Positions 1 to 5,336 of a DNA stretch of 5,496 bases are shown here, piece after piece. The DNA is from Candidatus Odinarchaeota archaeon (GTDB taxonomy: Archaea > Asgardarchaeota > JAGGXT01): assembly GCA_021162905.1 (NCBI GenBank), contig JAGGXT010000154.1, forward strand, positions 1 through 5,496, written 5' to 3'. Under the pieces are notes generated by a model that ran no database searches, was not told the origin of the DNA, and saw only the letters and a program-made list of their open reading frames with translations. The translations under genes were made by a program, and so were the position numbers. Within the stretch, counting starts at the first letter, position 1. Every line of letters begins with the position of its first letter.

Positions 1-1
1 G

Positions 2-229
2 CCAGATGATTATGATTACCTTTTAACAATAACAATGAATGTCTATGAAGGAGATGTCTTTATTAACAAAGTAACACACTCAAACTTGTTAGTTCAGCAT
101 GGTACTAAATTTAGCGACACCCTATGGATAGAGGTTGATAGAGGTAAGACTTACAACTTAATTTTTGCATTTAATGCAACGGGCTTCTTTAATTATACTT
201 ACACAATTTTAGAGGTGGAGGTGCCATGA
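2..229 (+). CDS. C-terminal part of a probable secreted, beta-rich protein (unrecognised family)
   Basis: The reading frame is open to the left window edge, so this is the last 75 residues of a longer protein. The ATG at 35 is internal: it has no Shine-Dalgarno site and coding continues upstream of it. The visible part alternates short hydrophobic and polar stretches (for example FINKV, LWIEV, YNLIFAF, YTYTILEVEV), typical of a beta-sandwich domain. It contains no membrane helix and no cysteine. Two N-glycosylation sequons, NAT and NYT, lie close together near the C-terminus, which fits an exported archaeal protein. The stop codon TGA overlaps the ATG of the next gene (ATGA at 226-229), so the two are probably translationally coupled. 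I do not recognise the family. An extracellular or cell-envelope role is inferred only from composition and from the membrane-protein neighbours. Confidence 0.7.
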   Translation, partial: PDDYDYLLTITMNVYEGDVFINKVTHSNLLVQHGTKFSDTLWIEVDRGKTYNLIFAFNATGFFNYTYTILEVEVP

Positions 230-657
230 GCACTAAGCCAACAATTAGTAGTGGAATCAAGGCCTCGATTTTCATGTTAATCTCTTATTTCGGAGTACCT
301 TACTTAATATTTAATTTCATAGCTCCTGAAACCCTAGGAGGCGCTGAGATAGGAAATGCTCAAGTTTTTACATCGTGGTTTCTCAATTTTGGTTTGATAA
401 TGGCTGGAATAATCTTTATAAGAGAAGTATCAACCAGAGGTTCGTGGAGGTACCACTTTGCAGACTTTTTAATGAGCATTGTTGGTTTATTTTTCGTTAT
501 CAAAATTCTTGCAACATCTCTTGAGCTCACAATGGGTGACATTACATTTTTCATGGATTTTCGTGGCTTCTTCAACTTGTATCTACTTGCTATGCTTGTA
601 GCACTTTTTGGGAAGTTTATGAAAATATTAGAAAGCATAGGTAAGGAGGGAACATAG
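226..657 (+). CDS. Four-helix integral membrane protein, unknown function
   Basis: This is a 143-residue protein. The start at 226 is well supported by a perfect GGAGGTG Shine-Dalgarno match at 217-223 and by the ATGA overlap with the upstream stop. Four hydrophobic segments lie at about residues 13-33, 50-66, 79-99 and 114-133, and they cover most of the chain. The loop at residues 66-77 is basic and aromatic (REVSTRGSWRYH). The loop at 34-48 is small and acidic. The short C-terminus is charged. I see no transporter, enzyme or pilin motif that would name it. It sits between a likely secreted protein and a small one-helix membrane protein, all in one transcript, so it could be the membrane core of a small envelope complex. 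That role is inference. Confidence 0.8.
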   Translation: MSTKPTISSGIKASIFMLISYFGVPYLIFNFIAPETLGGAEIGNAQVFTSWFLNFGLIMAGIIFIREVSTRGSWRYHFADFLMSIVGLFFVIKILATSLELTMGDITFFMDFRGFFNLYLLAMLVALFGKFMKILESIGKEGT

Positions 658-891
658 ATGCAATACAGTCAAATCTTAGAGTACTTAGATGAGTTTTTCA
701 TATGGTTTAGCCCTTATGCAAAAACGATATTAGAATGGCTGTCAAAATATGTAGATCCCTATGTTTCAAAAGTGGCTGAGTATCTCGAGAAAGCCGCTAA
801 TATGCTTCCCGAGGAGAATATATATTACATTATAGCAATGATTTGTCTTATCGCAATTGGTATAATATTTAACAAGGTCTTCGAAAAGTAA
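658..891 (+). CDS. Small protein with one C-terminal membrane helix, unknown function
   Basis: This 77-residue protein starts at an ATG directly after the upstream stop (TAG at 655-657), with AAGGAGGG at 643-650 as ribosome binding site. Residues 1-50 look like amphipathic helices rich in aromatic and charged residues, broken at prolines 19 and 34. Residues 55-72 form a single strongly hydrophobic helix, followed by the short basic/acidic tail NKVFEK. This is a tail-anchored arrangement, with the N-terminal part likely lying along or near the membrane. It is the last gene of the 2-891 operon, and its stop is 12 bp from the stop of the convergent phosphatase gene. I do not recognise the family. 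Close packing with the four-helix protein suggests they work together. Confidence 0.75.
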   Translation: MQYSQILEYLDEFFIWFSPYAKTILEWLSKYVDPYVSKVAEYLEKAANMLPEENIYYIIAMICLIAIGIIFNKVFEK

Positions 892-903
892 TCTACATAT
901 GCC

Positions 904-1791
904 TCACTCTTTTTCTATTTTTAATTCCATAACTGACAAAAGGTTTACACTCAGATCCGAGTCGATAATAGCTATTTTTGCATCAACTTTTCGACCAACA
1001 TAATTAGCACTTGAGAAGAGGCTTAAAAGTTTATTATTAAAGAAGAATTTGTATCCCTCTTTAAAGAATTCATGGGCTCTAACAAACAGCTCAAACCCAT
1101 TTTTCTTCATGAATTTTTCAAATGCTACTTTCCCAAAGTAGAAGATTCCCGCTCCTCTCATACTGGGAGCAAATGTATCTATTAATTCATTAGGGTCATT
1201 CCATAAAAGTTCCATCAATGTAGGATTGGTTCCTTCAACATCATCTCTTGGTAGTTCATTTATAGTATCTATCTCCTTAGCTACTAGGATCGTTGGCAAG
1301 CCTCCGTGAACAGCGAAGATTTTGGAATTTATTATAGCTGAAACTGGAAGAAGTGCAAAGAATTTGTTATAAGTCTCGTACATGTCTATTAAGTCTCTGT
1401 TCATTAAGTCTACCTTAAATCCGTAGAATCTATTTGCCAATGTAGTTTCATGATTACCTCTAAGAAGAACTATTCTATCCGGGTCGAGTATTTTAAGCAA
1501 TAGGGCCAAGTTTAATGTCTCTAATTGGTAATCTCCTCTATCGACATAGTCCCCGAGAAACACAAATTTATCAATTTCCTCATTCTTCCAAATATACCTC
1601 GCAATTCGTGCTCCTGCCATCAAATCTCCGTGGATGTCACCTATAAAGCATATTTTATCAGCGTTAAATTTCAATAGTAAATTCTCCTTTTCTATTATAC
1701 CTTTTACTTCATTAAGAATCTCAGTCAAATCATTTTGGCTAAGTTTCCTTATATCAATTGGACGTTCGATGAATTTCTCATAATTCTTCAT
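904..1791 (-). CDS. PPP-family Ser/Thr protein phosphatase (PP1/PP2A-like metallophosphatase)
   Basis: This 295-residue cytoplasmic enzyme should remove phosphate from phosphoserine or phosphothreonine using two metal ions. All core PPP motifs occur in order: GDIHG (51-55), GDYVDRG (80-86), RGNHE (111-115), LPVSA (148-152), HGGL (162-165), LWNDP (196-200), RAHE (238-241) and SANY (261-264). By comparison with PP1, metal ligands are D52, H54, D81, N113, H162 and H240, with D84/H114 as the catalytic pair and R85 and R212 as phosphate-binding arginines. The length matches catalytic-domain-only archaeal PPP enzymes, and there is no signal peptide. The ATG at 1791 has GAGG on the minus strand (1800-1803), 8 nt upstream. 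Two motifs differ slightly from eukaryotic forms (LWND for LWSD, HE for HQ/HG), which should not abolish metal binding. Neighbours do not reveal its substrate. Confidence 0.95.
   Translation of the reverse strand: MKNYEKFIERPIDIRKLSQNDLTEILNEVKGIIEKENLLLKFNADKICFIGDIHGDLMAGARIARYIWKNEEIDKFVFLGDYVDRGDYQLETLNLALLLKILDPDRIVLLRGNHETTLANRFYGFKVDLMNRDLIDMYETYNKFFALLPVSAIINSKIFAVHGGLPTILVAKEIDTINELPRDDVEGTNPTLMELLWNDPNELIDTFAPSMRGAGIFYFGKVAFEKFMKKNGFELFVRAHEFFKEGYKFFFNNKLLSLFSSANYVGRKVDAKIAIIDSDLSVNLLSVMELKIEKE
907..923 (+). terminator. Possible oligo-T terminator for the 2-891 operon
   Basis: A pyrimidine tract with two T5 runs begins 15 nt after the TAA of the upstream operon. Archaeal RNA polymerase stops at such U-rich tracts without a hairpin. 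The tract is also coding sequence for the C-terminal Lys/Glu residues of the convergent phosphatase, so its composition may partly reflect that. Confidence 0.3.
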
Positions 1792-1862
1792 TATACATTC
1801 CTCAACAAATAGGTATTGTACTGGTGCTATTGAAACATTAATTTTTCTTACTAATAAATTAT

Positions 1863-1871
1863 TTTTAAAAA
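1863..1871 (-). promoter_or_regulatory. Candidate TATA box for the phosphatase gene
   Basis: On the minus strand this A/T block reads TTTTTAAAA and is preceded by a G/C-containing stretch that could act as a BRE. Transcription would begin about 25 nt downstream, near 1840, leaving a leader of about 45 nt. A second A/T block at 1851-1859 is an alternative with a shorter leader, so the choice is uncertain. Confidence 0.3.
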
Positions 1872-1924
1872 CGCGCTTTATTGGTGTCCTATTAAGTAAT
1901 TATTGCAATTTTTCATTAGTTAAG

Positions 1925-1932
1925 TTTATATT
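1925..1932 (+). promoter_or_regulatory. TATA box for the carbamoyltransferase gene
   Basis: TTTATATT preceded by TTAAG fits the archaeal TATA/BRE pattern. A start about 25 nt downstream (near 1954) would give a leader of about 26 nt containing GGTG (1969-1972), which lies 7 nt before the ATG at 1980. No clear operator palindrome is visible in the rest of 1792-1979. Confidence 0.5.
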
Positions 1933-1979
1933 GTGCATACTTTATTCTAAATTCGATTAACGATACGTGGTGTGATATT

Positions 1980-3065
1980 ATGTCCCTACCAAAATATGTT
2001 GGTATGTTTGAAGGAAAAGACTGGATGACAGTTCAAGATTGGACGCAAGAGGAACTGAAGGCACTAATTGATGCAGCCTTAGACCTCAAGAAAAAGAAAT
2101 ATAATAATGAGCCTCATGAATATCTAAAGGGAAAAACACTTTTCATGATCTTCTATAACAGATCTCTAAGAACCAGAAATAGCTTTGAAGCTGGTATCTT
2201 CCAATTAGGTGGACATGCTCACTTCTTAAGTCCACAAGATGTATACACACCAGTTTTGCCAGGAGATGATGTAGCCTATACGACTGAAAGAATTGCAGAT
2301 GTGTCTAGAGTTTTAGCATCGTACGGAGATGCCATTGCAATCCGTATTTACGGAAAACATGCAAAGTGGGAATATGGCCGTGGCCATAAGGTTCTTGAAG
2401 AGTTTGCTAAGTGGGCTAGACGATCAGATGGTAAAAAGATACCAGTAATAAACATGGAAGATGATGTATTTCACCCATGTCAAGCTATGGCTGATATTCA
2501 AGCATTATGGGAAAAGTTCAATGGAAAACTACAGGGTAAGAAATTTGTTATGAGCTGGGCATATTCAGGTAGTCCTGAAAAGCCTCTTGCAGTTCCACAG
2601 AGTTCCATTTTGATAGCCTCTAAGTTCGGTATGGATGTTGTATTGGCTCACCCGAAGGGCTTTGAATTAGATGATAAAATCATCGAATGGACAAAGCAGA
2701 ATGTAGACCAGTATGGTGGATCATTTGAAATAGTTTACGACATGGATGAAGCAATTGAAGGCGCTGATGTTATCTATGCAAAAAGCTGGGGTGTTAAGAA
2801 GTTCATGAGACCCTTTGTACCAGAGCCAGACTTTGAAAAGGCAAAAGAGCTCTTTGAGAAGAATAGAAGCTGGATAATGACTCAAGAAAGAATGGATAAA
2901 GCTAATAAAGGTGCTGTCTACATGCATTGCTTACCAGCGGACAGAGGTCAAGAGGTTACCGACGAAGTAATCGATGGGCCTCAATCAATAGTCTTCTTAG
3001 AGGCAGAAAATCGTTTGCACGCACAAAAAGCTATTATGGCTGCTATTATGGGTCACAAAGAATAA
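1980..3065 (+). CDS. Knotted-type carbamoyltransferase (N-acetylornithine/YgeW-like; substrate uncertain)
   Basis: This 361-residue cytoplasmic enzyme should transfer a carbamoyl group from carbamoyl phosphate to an amino group. Carbamoyl-phosphate motifs are present: SLRTR (62-66), HPCQ (165-168), HCLP (316-319) and R345 in the ENRLHAQKA segment. The second domain carries a proline-rich loop after the first strand (WAYSGSPEKPLAVPQ, 193-207). From memory this matches the knot-forming loop of N-acetylornithine and N-succinylornithine carbamoyltransferases and of YgeW. The SMG ornithine loop of classical OTCase is replaced by AKSWG (267-271), as in the knotted enzymes. The N-terminal half and the C-terminal end resemble AOTCase; the 160-230 region and HCLPAD resemble YgeW; the EVTDEVIDGP stretch resembles OTCase. 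Automatic annotation may call it argF. A role in arginine synthesis is possible, but no arg genes are visible here. The ATG at 1980 is favoured by the TATA box and GGTG site. Confidence 0.9.
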   Translation: MSLPKYVGMFEGKDWMTVQDWTQEELKALIDAALDLKKKKYNNEPHEYLKGKTLFMIFYNRSLRTRNSFEAGIFQLGGHAHFLSPQDVYTPVLPGDDVAYTTERIADVSRVLASYGDAIAIRIYGKHAKWEYGRGHKVLEEFAKWARRSDGKKIPVINMEDDVFHPCQAMADIQALWEKFNGKLQGKKFVMSWAYSGSPEKPLAVPQSSILIASKFGMDVVLAHPKGFELDDKIIEWTKQNVDQYGGSFEIVYDMDEAIEGADVIYAKSWGVKKFMRPFVPEPDFEKAKELFEKNRSWIMTQERMDKANKGAVYMHCLPADRGQEVTDEVIDGPQSIVFLEAENRLHAQKAIMAAIMGHKE

Positions 3066-3069
3066 TAAC

Positions 3070-3094
3070 TTCATTTTTTGTTTTCTTATTTTTT
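3070..3094 (+). terminator. Oligo-T terminator after the carbamoyltransferase gene
   Basis: A T-rich stretch with two T6 runs and a T4 run starts 5 nt after the stop codon. This is the usual archaeal hairpin-free terminator. It ends the transcript well before the next promoter at about 3178. Confidence 0.55.
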
Positions 3095-3177
3095 GAGATA
3101 TTAATCCGCAATAATTTTTGCTGTTTTTAATCCAATAAAGATCTTAATGCAATCTAAGGTAAATTATAAAAATATCT

Positions 3178-3185
3178 TATATAAG
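3178..3185 (+). promoter_or_regulatory. Candidate TATA box for the 3245 membrane-protein gene
   Basis: TTATATAA lies about 60 nt before the ATG. A start near 3208 would give a leader of about 35 nt that includes GGTG (3235-3238), 6 nt before the start codon. The region 3100-3240 is extremely A/T-rich, so other boxes cannot be excluded. The run at 3225-3233 is too close to the ATG to serve. Confidence 0.4.
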
Positions 3186-3244
3186 CCAAAATACAGCATT
3201 ATAATAATTAATTGCTAATAATCATTATATATATGGTGTTTTAG

Positions 3245-3586
3245 ATGAAATTTAAAGTCTCTGAGAGACAAGCTATAGTGATCGGTTATGCGATTACTAT
3301 TTGCCTAATTATTGGAATAATCTATTTCATAATGGTCATAATTGGAATATATCTTAATGCTTTTGGAATACATCTAGAGCCCTTTTATACCGCAAGTCAG
3401 CTTTTTCTTAATTTTGACAGATGGCTTAAACGAATAGGAGTCTCTCTTTTTCTATTCTTTGTGTTTTTTATATTAACTCTTATTGCTCCTGTTATTATAT
3501 TCTACAACGAGGTTTTAAGGGAGAAAGTTGAAGAAATTGCGAAAGAGATTGAAGAGGAAGAAGAGGAAAATGAAAGAGAAAAATGA
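3245..3586 (+). CDS. Small two-helix membrane protein with acidic tail, unknown function
   Basis: This 113-residue protein has two long hydrophobic helices, at about residues 10-37 and 64-88. They are joined by a loop of about 25 residues (GIHLEPFYTASQ, then a basic stretch DRWLKR). After the second helix the chain becomes a highly charged helix (89-113) with a run of six glutamates, likely exposed on one membrane side and possibly coiled-coil. The start at 3245 has GGTG 6 nt upstream. The gene stands alone between the carbamoyltransferase terminator and a transposon remnant, so context gives no role. I do not recognise the family. The hydrophobic helices with conserved reading-frame length and a plausible promoter make it more likely a real gene than chance. 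Confidence 0.65.
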   Translation: MKFKVSERQAIVIGYAITICLIIGIIYFIMVIIGIYLNAFGIHLEPFYTASQLFLNFDRWLKRIGVSLFLFFVFFILTLIAPVIIFYNEVLREKVEEIAKEIEEEEEENEREK

Positions 3587-3693
3587 AAAGAAAGAGAACG
3601 ATTATGTTTATAGAATGCTACTAGAGCCAAGATCCAGAAATGTTGCGGGTGAAAAATTTCTGTTAGATAGAAAGAGCTATTTTTCGTTAAAAG

Positions 3694-3769
3694 TGTTTTT
3701 TGTTTTAAGGTTGTAGCCAAAAAGTCGTGTTTCGTTTCTATGTTTTTTGAGCTGTTTTTGTGTTTTCTG
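3694..3769 (+). terminator. T-rich tracts after the 3245 gene
   Basis: The non-coding stretch 3587-3774 has no convincing gene. It carries several T runs: TGTTTTTTGTTTT at 3694-3706, then T6 near 3743, T5 near 3755 and T4 near 3763. Any of these could end the transcript of the upstream membrane-protein gene. The first lies about 108 nt past its stop. The clustering may also simply reflect A/T-rich DNA next to an insertion. Confidence 0.35.
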
Positions 3770-3774
3770 CAGCA

Positions 3775-3844
3775 AATTACAAAACGTCGCTAAGAAAGAC
3801 CGCTCTTCAGAGCGGATGAATTAGGGAAGATGGGGGACAAGTTT
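3775..3844 (-). repeat. Right-end repeat, copy A, with 7-bp hairpin
   Basis: Read on the minus strand, this copy shares with copy B the AAACTT start, an exact 13-nt block (3814-3826) and a 24-nt terminal block (3775-3798) with one mismatch. Between the last two lies a hairpin: stem CCGCTCT/AGAGCGG at 3800-3806 and 3809-3815, with a two-base loop. The block includes the stop codon of the TnpB remnant. Homology with copy B stops at 3775, marking the likely element boundary. Confidence 0.7.
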
Positions 3845-4032
3845 TTATACTTTGAAGCCTGTATAAAGAATGATTGTTTTCTAATGTAGTTCAACTTGTT
3901 CCATAACACTGCCGACATCTCGCATAAGCTGAACAAAGCCTTCTCTTGCTCCTCAGATGGTCTTAAGCGGAATTTATTCACTCTTTTCGTTTTCTTAGCC
4001 TCCTTGGATTGTTGTTCTTTGACATATTCCAT
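3790..4032 (-). pseudogene. Internally deleted tnpB remnant (TnpB N-terminus joined to C-terminal tail)
   Basis: This reading frame of 80 codons starts with a TnpB/OrfB-like N-terminus: VNKFRLRPSEEQEKALF at residues 18-34, then SAVLWNKLNYIRKQSFF at 40-56. This matches the opening strand and helix of TnpB (K-RL-P-EQE, then LWN--NY-RR--FF). A full TnpB has roughly 370-420 residues with RuvC D/E/D residues and a zinc finger; all of that is missing. The last residues (SSALKSGLS) lie in the right-end repeat and resemble the tail read from copy B (HPALKYGAF), so about 900 bp seem to have been lost internally. No good Shine-Dalgarno site precedes the ATG. It cannot be an active nuclease. It lies on the same strand as phoU and downstream of it, so read-through transcription is possible. 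Confidence 0.7.
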
Positions 4033-4135
4033 TATTGCGTCTGCGAAGCATACCTGTTATCGTATTTAGAGTGTCTTGTTGATTTTATTGCGTAGTTTAA
4101 GTTATGCATCAAGATATTTAGAATTTGGTCTAAAG

Positions 4136-4205
4136 AAACTTACCACCTCATCCCTAATTCATCCTGCATTGAAATACGGGGCTTTCTTAGCGACATTTTG
4201 TAATT
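4136..4205 (+). repeat. Right-end repeat, copy B, with imperfect hairpin
   Basis: This is the inverted partner of copy A and is also 70 nt long. The 13-nt block is at 4152-4164 and the terminal block at 4182-4205. The hairpin is CCTGCATT/AATACGGG (4163-4170 with 4173-4180), with one C-A mismatch, one G-T pair and the same GA loop as copy A. Two balanced 2-nt length changes separate the copies. Its last bases overlap the phoU stop codon (4204-4206, minus strand). Confidence 0.7.
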
Positions 4206-5229
4206 ATGGTTCTTCTACTGCTAGATTTATCGCGATTTCTGCTATATCTGCTCCATAGTCAGCTATTCTATGCAAACTCTCCAGAATTAGCTTTATACTT
4301 GTTATTTCTTTTATGTTTAATTTTTCATTACTAAGTATTTTTTCAGTGATATCCTGTTCGTATCGGCTTACAAGTATTATTTCTCCGATTAATTTATGAG
4401 CAAGCTTTACGTCTAATTTGAAAAATGATTTAAGAGCCTTTTCGAAAATATCTACAGATTTCTTACCCATTTCAATGATATCTTCCAAAATAGCTCTACC
4501 CAGTGGCCTTTCAAAGCTAGAAATCAACTGGGCTATTCTTGTAGCGTGATCAGCAACACGTTCCACACTTTTAACAACCAGTCTATAACCTAAACAATCC
4601 CTTGGATTTCTTAACCCCATTTTATTTACTAATGTTATATTACGGACAGCAAACTTCAATTGTCTAACGATGAACAGGTAAAGCCTGTCCACATTGTCGT
4701 CTCGTTGAGTAATTTCCTGTGCTAAAGATTGGTTAAACTCTTCTAAAGCCTTTAAAACATCCTTTATCATAAGTGAAGTAACTACACCCATTCTAACTAA
4801 AGCCTCTCTAAGTGGAAAATCCGCGTAACTAATAAAAGATCTAAAAACAATTTTGTCTGCGCTTTCCTCCATAATCTCCATACCAATAATCTTCCGTCTA
4901 ATAACAGATTTAACAAACTTACGATGTTCTTCTGTTCTTCTACCGAAAATTACTCTTATTACGTTATATCCAACGAGATAATGTGCTATTATCTCTCTAA
5001 CAACAGCTTCCACGTCTAAGTTTTGATCAACCTTTATTATAACTTCTTTTTCTTTTTCCTCTTCTTTAATTAGTTTTTTCGGGGTTATGAGAATAGAGCC
5101 GTCGGGTTGGGGGGTTAAAACTACAAGATCTCCTCGACGGAGTCCAATATTTCTAGCCCAGTTTTTAGGTAATGAAACAATTAATGACGCACCTCCTGTA
5201 ACTTGTACACGTCTAGTTTCACTCCACAT
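4204..5229 (-). CDS. phoU: PhoU-type phosphate regulator with N-terminal AbrB DNA-binding domain
   Basis: This is a 341-residue cytoplasmic regulator. Residues 4-52 form a SpoVT/AbrB swapped-hairpin domain (TRRVQVTGGASL, then SLPKNWARNIGLRRGD at 19-34), which binds DNA as a dimer. A charged linker (53-62) and a mixed alpha/beta segment (63-135) follow. Two PhoU helical bundles come next: the first spans about 137-238, with RDDNVDRLY (176-184) and ERVADHATRIA (223-233); the second about 245-335, with RYEQDITEK (289-297) and HRIADYGADIAE (320-331). The D-containing motifs are the typical metal-cluster positions of PhoU. In the known family, PhoU senses phosphate status through the Pst transporter. 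The start is secured by GGAGGT at 5236-5241 (minus strand), 6 nt upstream. The gene is divergent from pstS. Its stop codon overlaps the end of a transposon remnant, but both PhoU domains are complete. Confidence 0.93.
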   Translation of the reverse strand: MWSETRRVQVTGGASLIVSLPKNWARNIGLRRGDLVVLTPQPDGSILITPKKLIKEEEKEKEVIIKVDQNLDVEAVVREIIAHYLVGYNVIRVIFGRRTEEHRKFVKSVIRRKIIGMEIMEESADKIVFRSFISYADFPLREALVRMGVVTSLMIKDVLKALEEFNQSLAQEITQRDDNVDRLYLFIVRQLKFAVRNITLVNKMGLRNPRDCLGYRLVVKSVERVADHATRIAQLISSFERPLGRAILEDIIEMGKKSVDIFEKALKSFFKLDVKLAHKLIGEIILVSRYEQDITEKILSNEKLNIKEITSIKLILESLHRIADYGADIAEIAINLAVEEP

Positions 5230-5243
5230 TTTTAAACCTCCGC

Positions 5244-5259
5244 TATATAGATCTATATA
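5244..5259. promoter_or_regulatory. Perfect 16-bp palindrome, candidate operator in the phoU/pstS control region
   Basis: TATATAGATCTATATA is exactly self-complementary. It lies 14 bp before the phoU start codon and covers the transcription start predicted from the TATA box at 5272-5280. A dimeric protein bound here would block phoU initiation. The AbrB domain of PhoU itself is an obvious candidate, but this is inference. A/T-rich composition raises the chance of random palindromes. Confidence 0.45.
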
Positions 5260-5271
5260 ATCTAATTACAC

Positions 5272-5280
5272 ATATATTTA
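5272..5280 (-). promoter_or_regulatory. TATA box for phoU
   Basis: On the minus strand this reads TAAATATAT. Initiation about 25 nt downstream (near 5250) gives a leader of about 20 nt containing the GGAGGT ribosome site. It forms an inverted pair with the pstS TATA box: ATATATTT at 5272-5279 and AAATATAT at 5292-5299. Confidence 0.55.
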
Positions 5281-5292
5281 TTACTTCGATAA

Positions 5293-5300
5293 AATATATA
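5293..5300 (+). promoter_or_regulatory. TATA box for pstS
   Basis: AATATATA, within a run extending to TTAAG, lies about 37-44 nt before the pstS ATG. A start near 5320 would leave a short leader with GGTGA at 5325-5329, 7 nt upstream of the start codon. This is a compact archaeal promoter arranged back to back with that of phoU. Confidence 0.55.
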
Positions 5301-5336
5301 TTAAGCTTTTCCCTCTTTTCAATTGGTGAAAATGTA

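Larger units (their letters stand above)
3775..4205. mobile_element. Degenerate IS200/IS605-type (TnpB) remnants in head-to-head arrangement
   Basis: The 431-bp segment begins and ends with homologous 70-nt sequences in inverted orientation (3775-3844 and 4136-4205). The left one follows directly from a minus-strand TnpB fragment, which identifies the repeats as element right ends. IS200/IS605 elements do not normally have terminal inverted repeats, so two copies in opposite orientation, or one element with an inverted duplication of its right end, explain the layout. No TnpA, no TnpB catalytic region and no zinc finger remain. The middle (about 4033-4135) holds no recognisable gene. I see no target-site duplication, as expected for this family. 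The element sits between the 3245 gene and the 3' end of phoU. Confidence 0.6.

Noticed and set aside
35..229. ATG at 35 as the start of a complete 64-residue protein
   Set aside because: The frame is open upstream to the window edge and no ribosome site precedes this ATG, so it is an internal methionine.
360..638. Minus-strand frame opposite the four-helix membrane protein
   Set aside because: It lies entirely antisense to a well-supported gene and has no domain-like features.
2721..3130. Minus-strand frame 2721-2927 and plus-strand frame 2927-3130 across the carbamoyltransferase 3' end
   Set aside because: Both are shadows: one antisense, one shifted over HCLP and the terminator T-tract.
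3225..3233. ATTATATAT-type run as TATA box for the 3245 gene
   Set aside because: A start 25 nt downstream would fall inside the coding sequence; the box at 3178-3185 fits better.
3528..3716. Lysine-rich plus-strand frame overlapping the 3' end of the 3245 gene (possible start at 3570)
   Set aside because: Its first part is the shifted reading of a Glu/Lys-rich coding repeat, and the rest shows no family features. The purine-rich sequence before the ATG explains the apparent ribosome site.
3502..3720. Minus-strand frame with a poly-serine run
   Set aside because: It is the antisense of the glutamate run of the 3245 gene; no ribosome site or promoter.
3790..4032. TnpB-derived repressor (TldR-like) interpretation
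   Set aside because: Known TnpB-derived repressors keep nearly full length with a dead RuvC site; only about 57 N-terminal residues and a short tail remain here.
4076..4258. Plus-strand frame running through copy B into the phoU 3' end
   Set aside because: It is partly the tail of the lost tnpB and partly antisense phoU; useful as evidence of the tail (HPALKYGAF) but not a gene.
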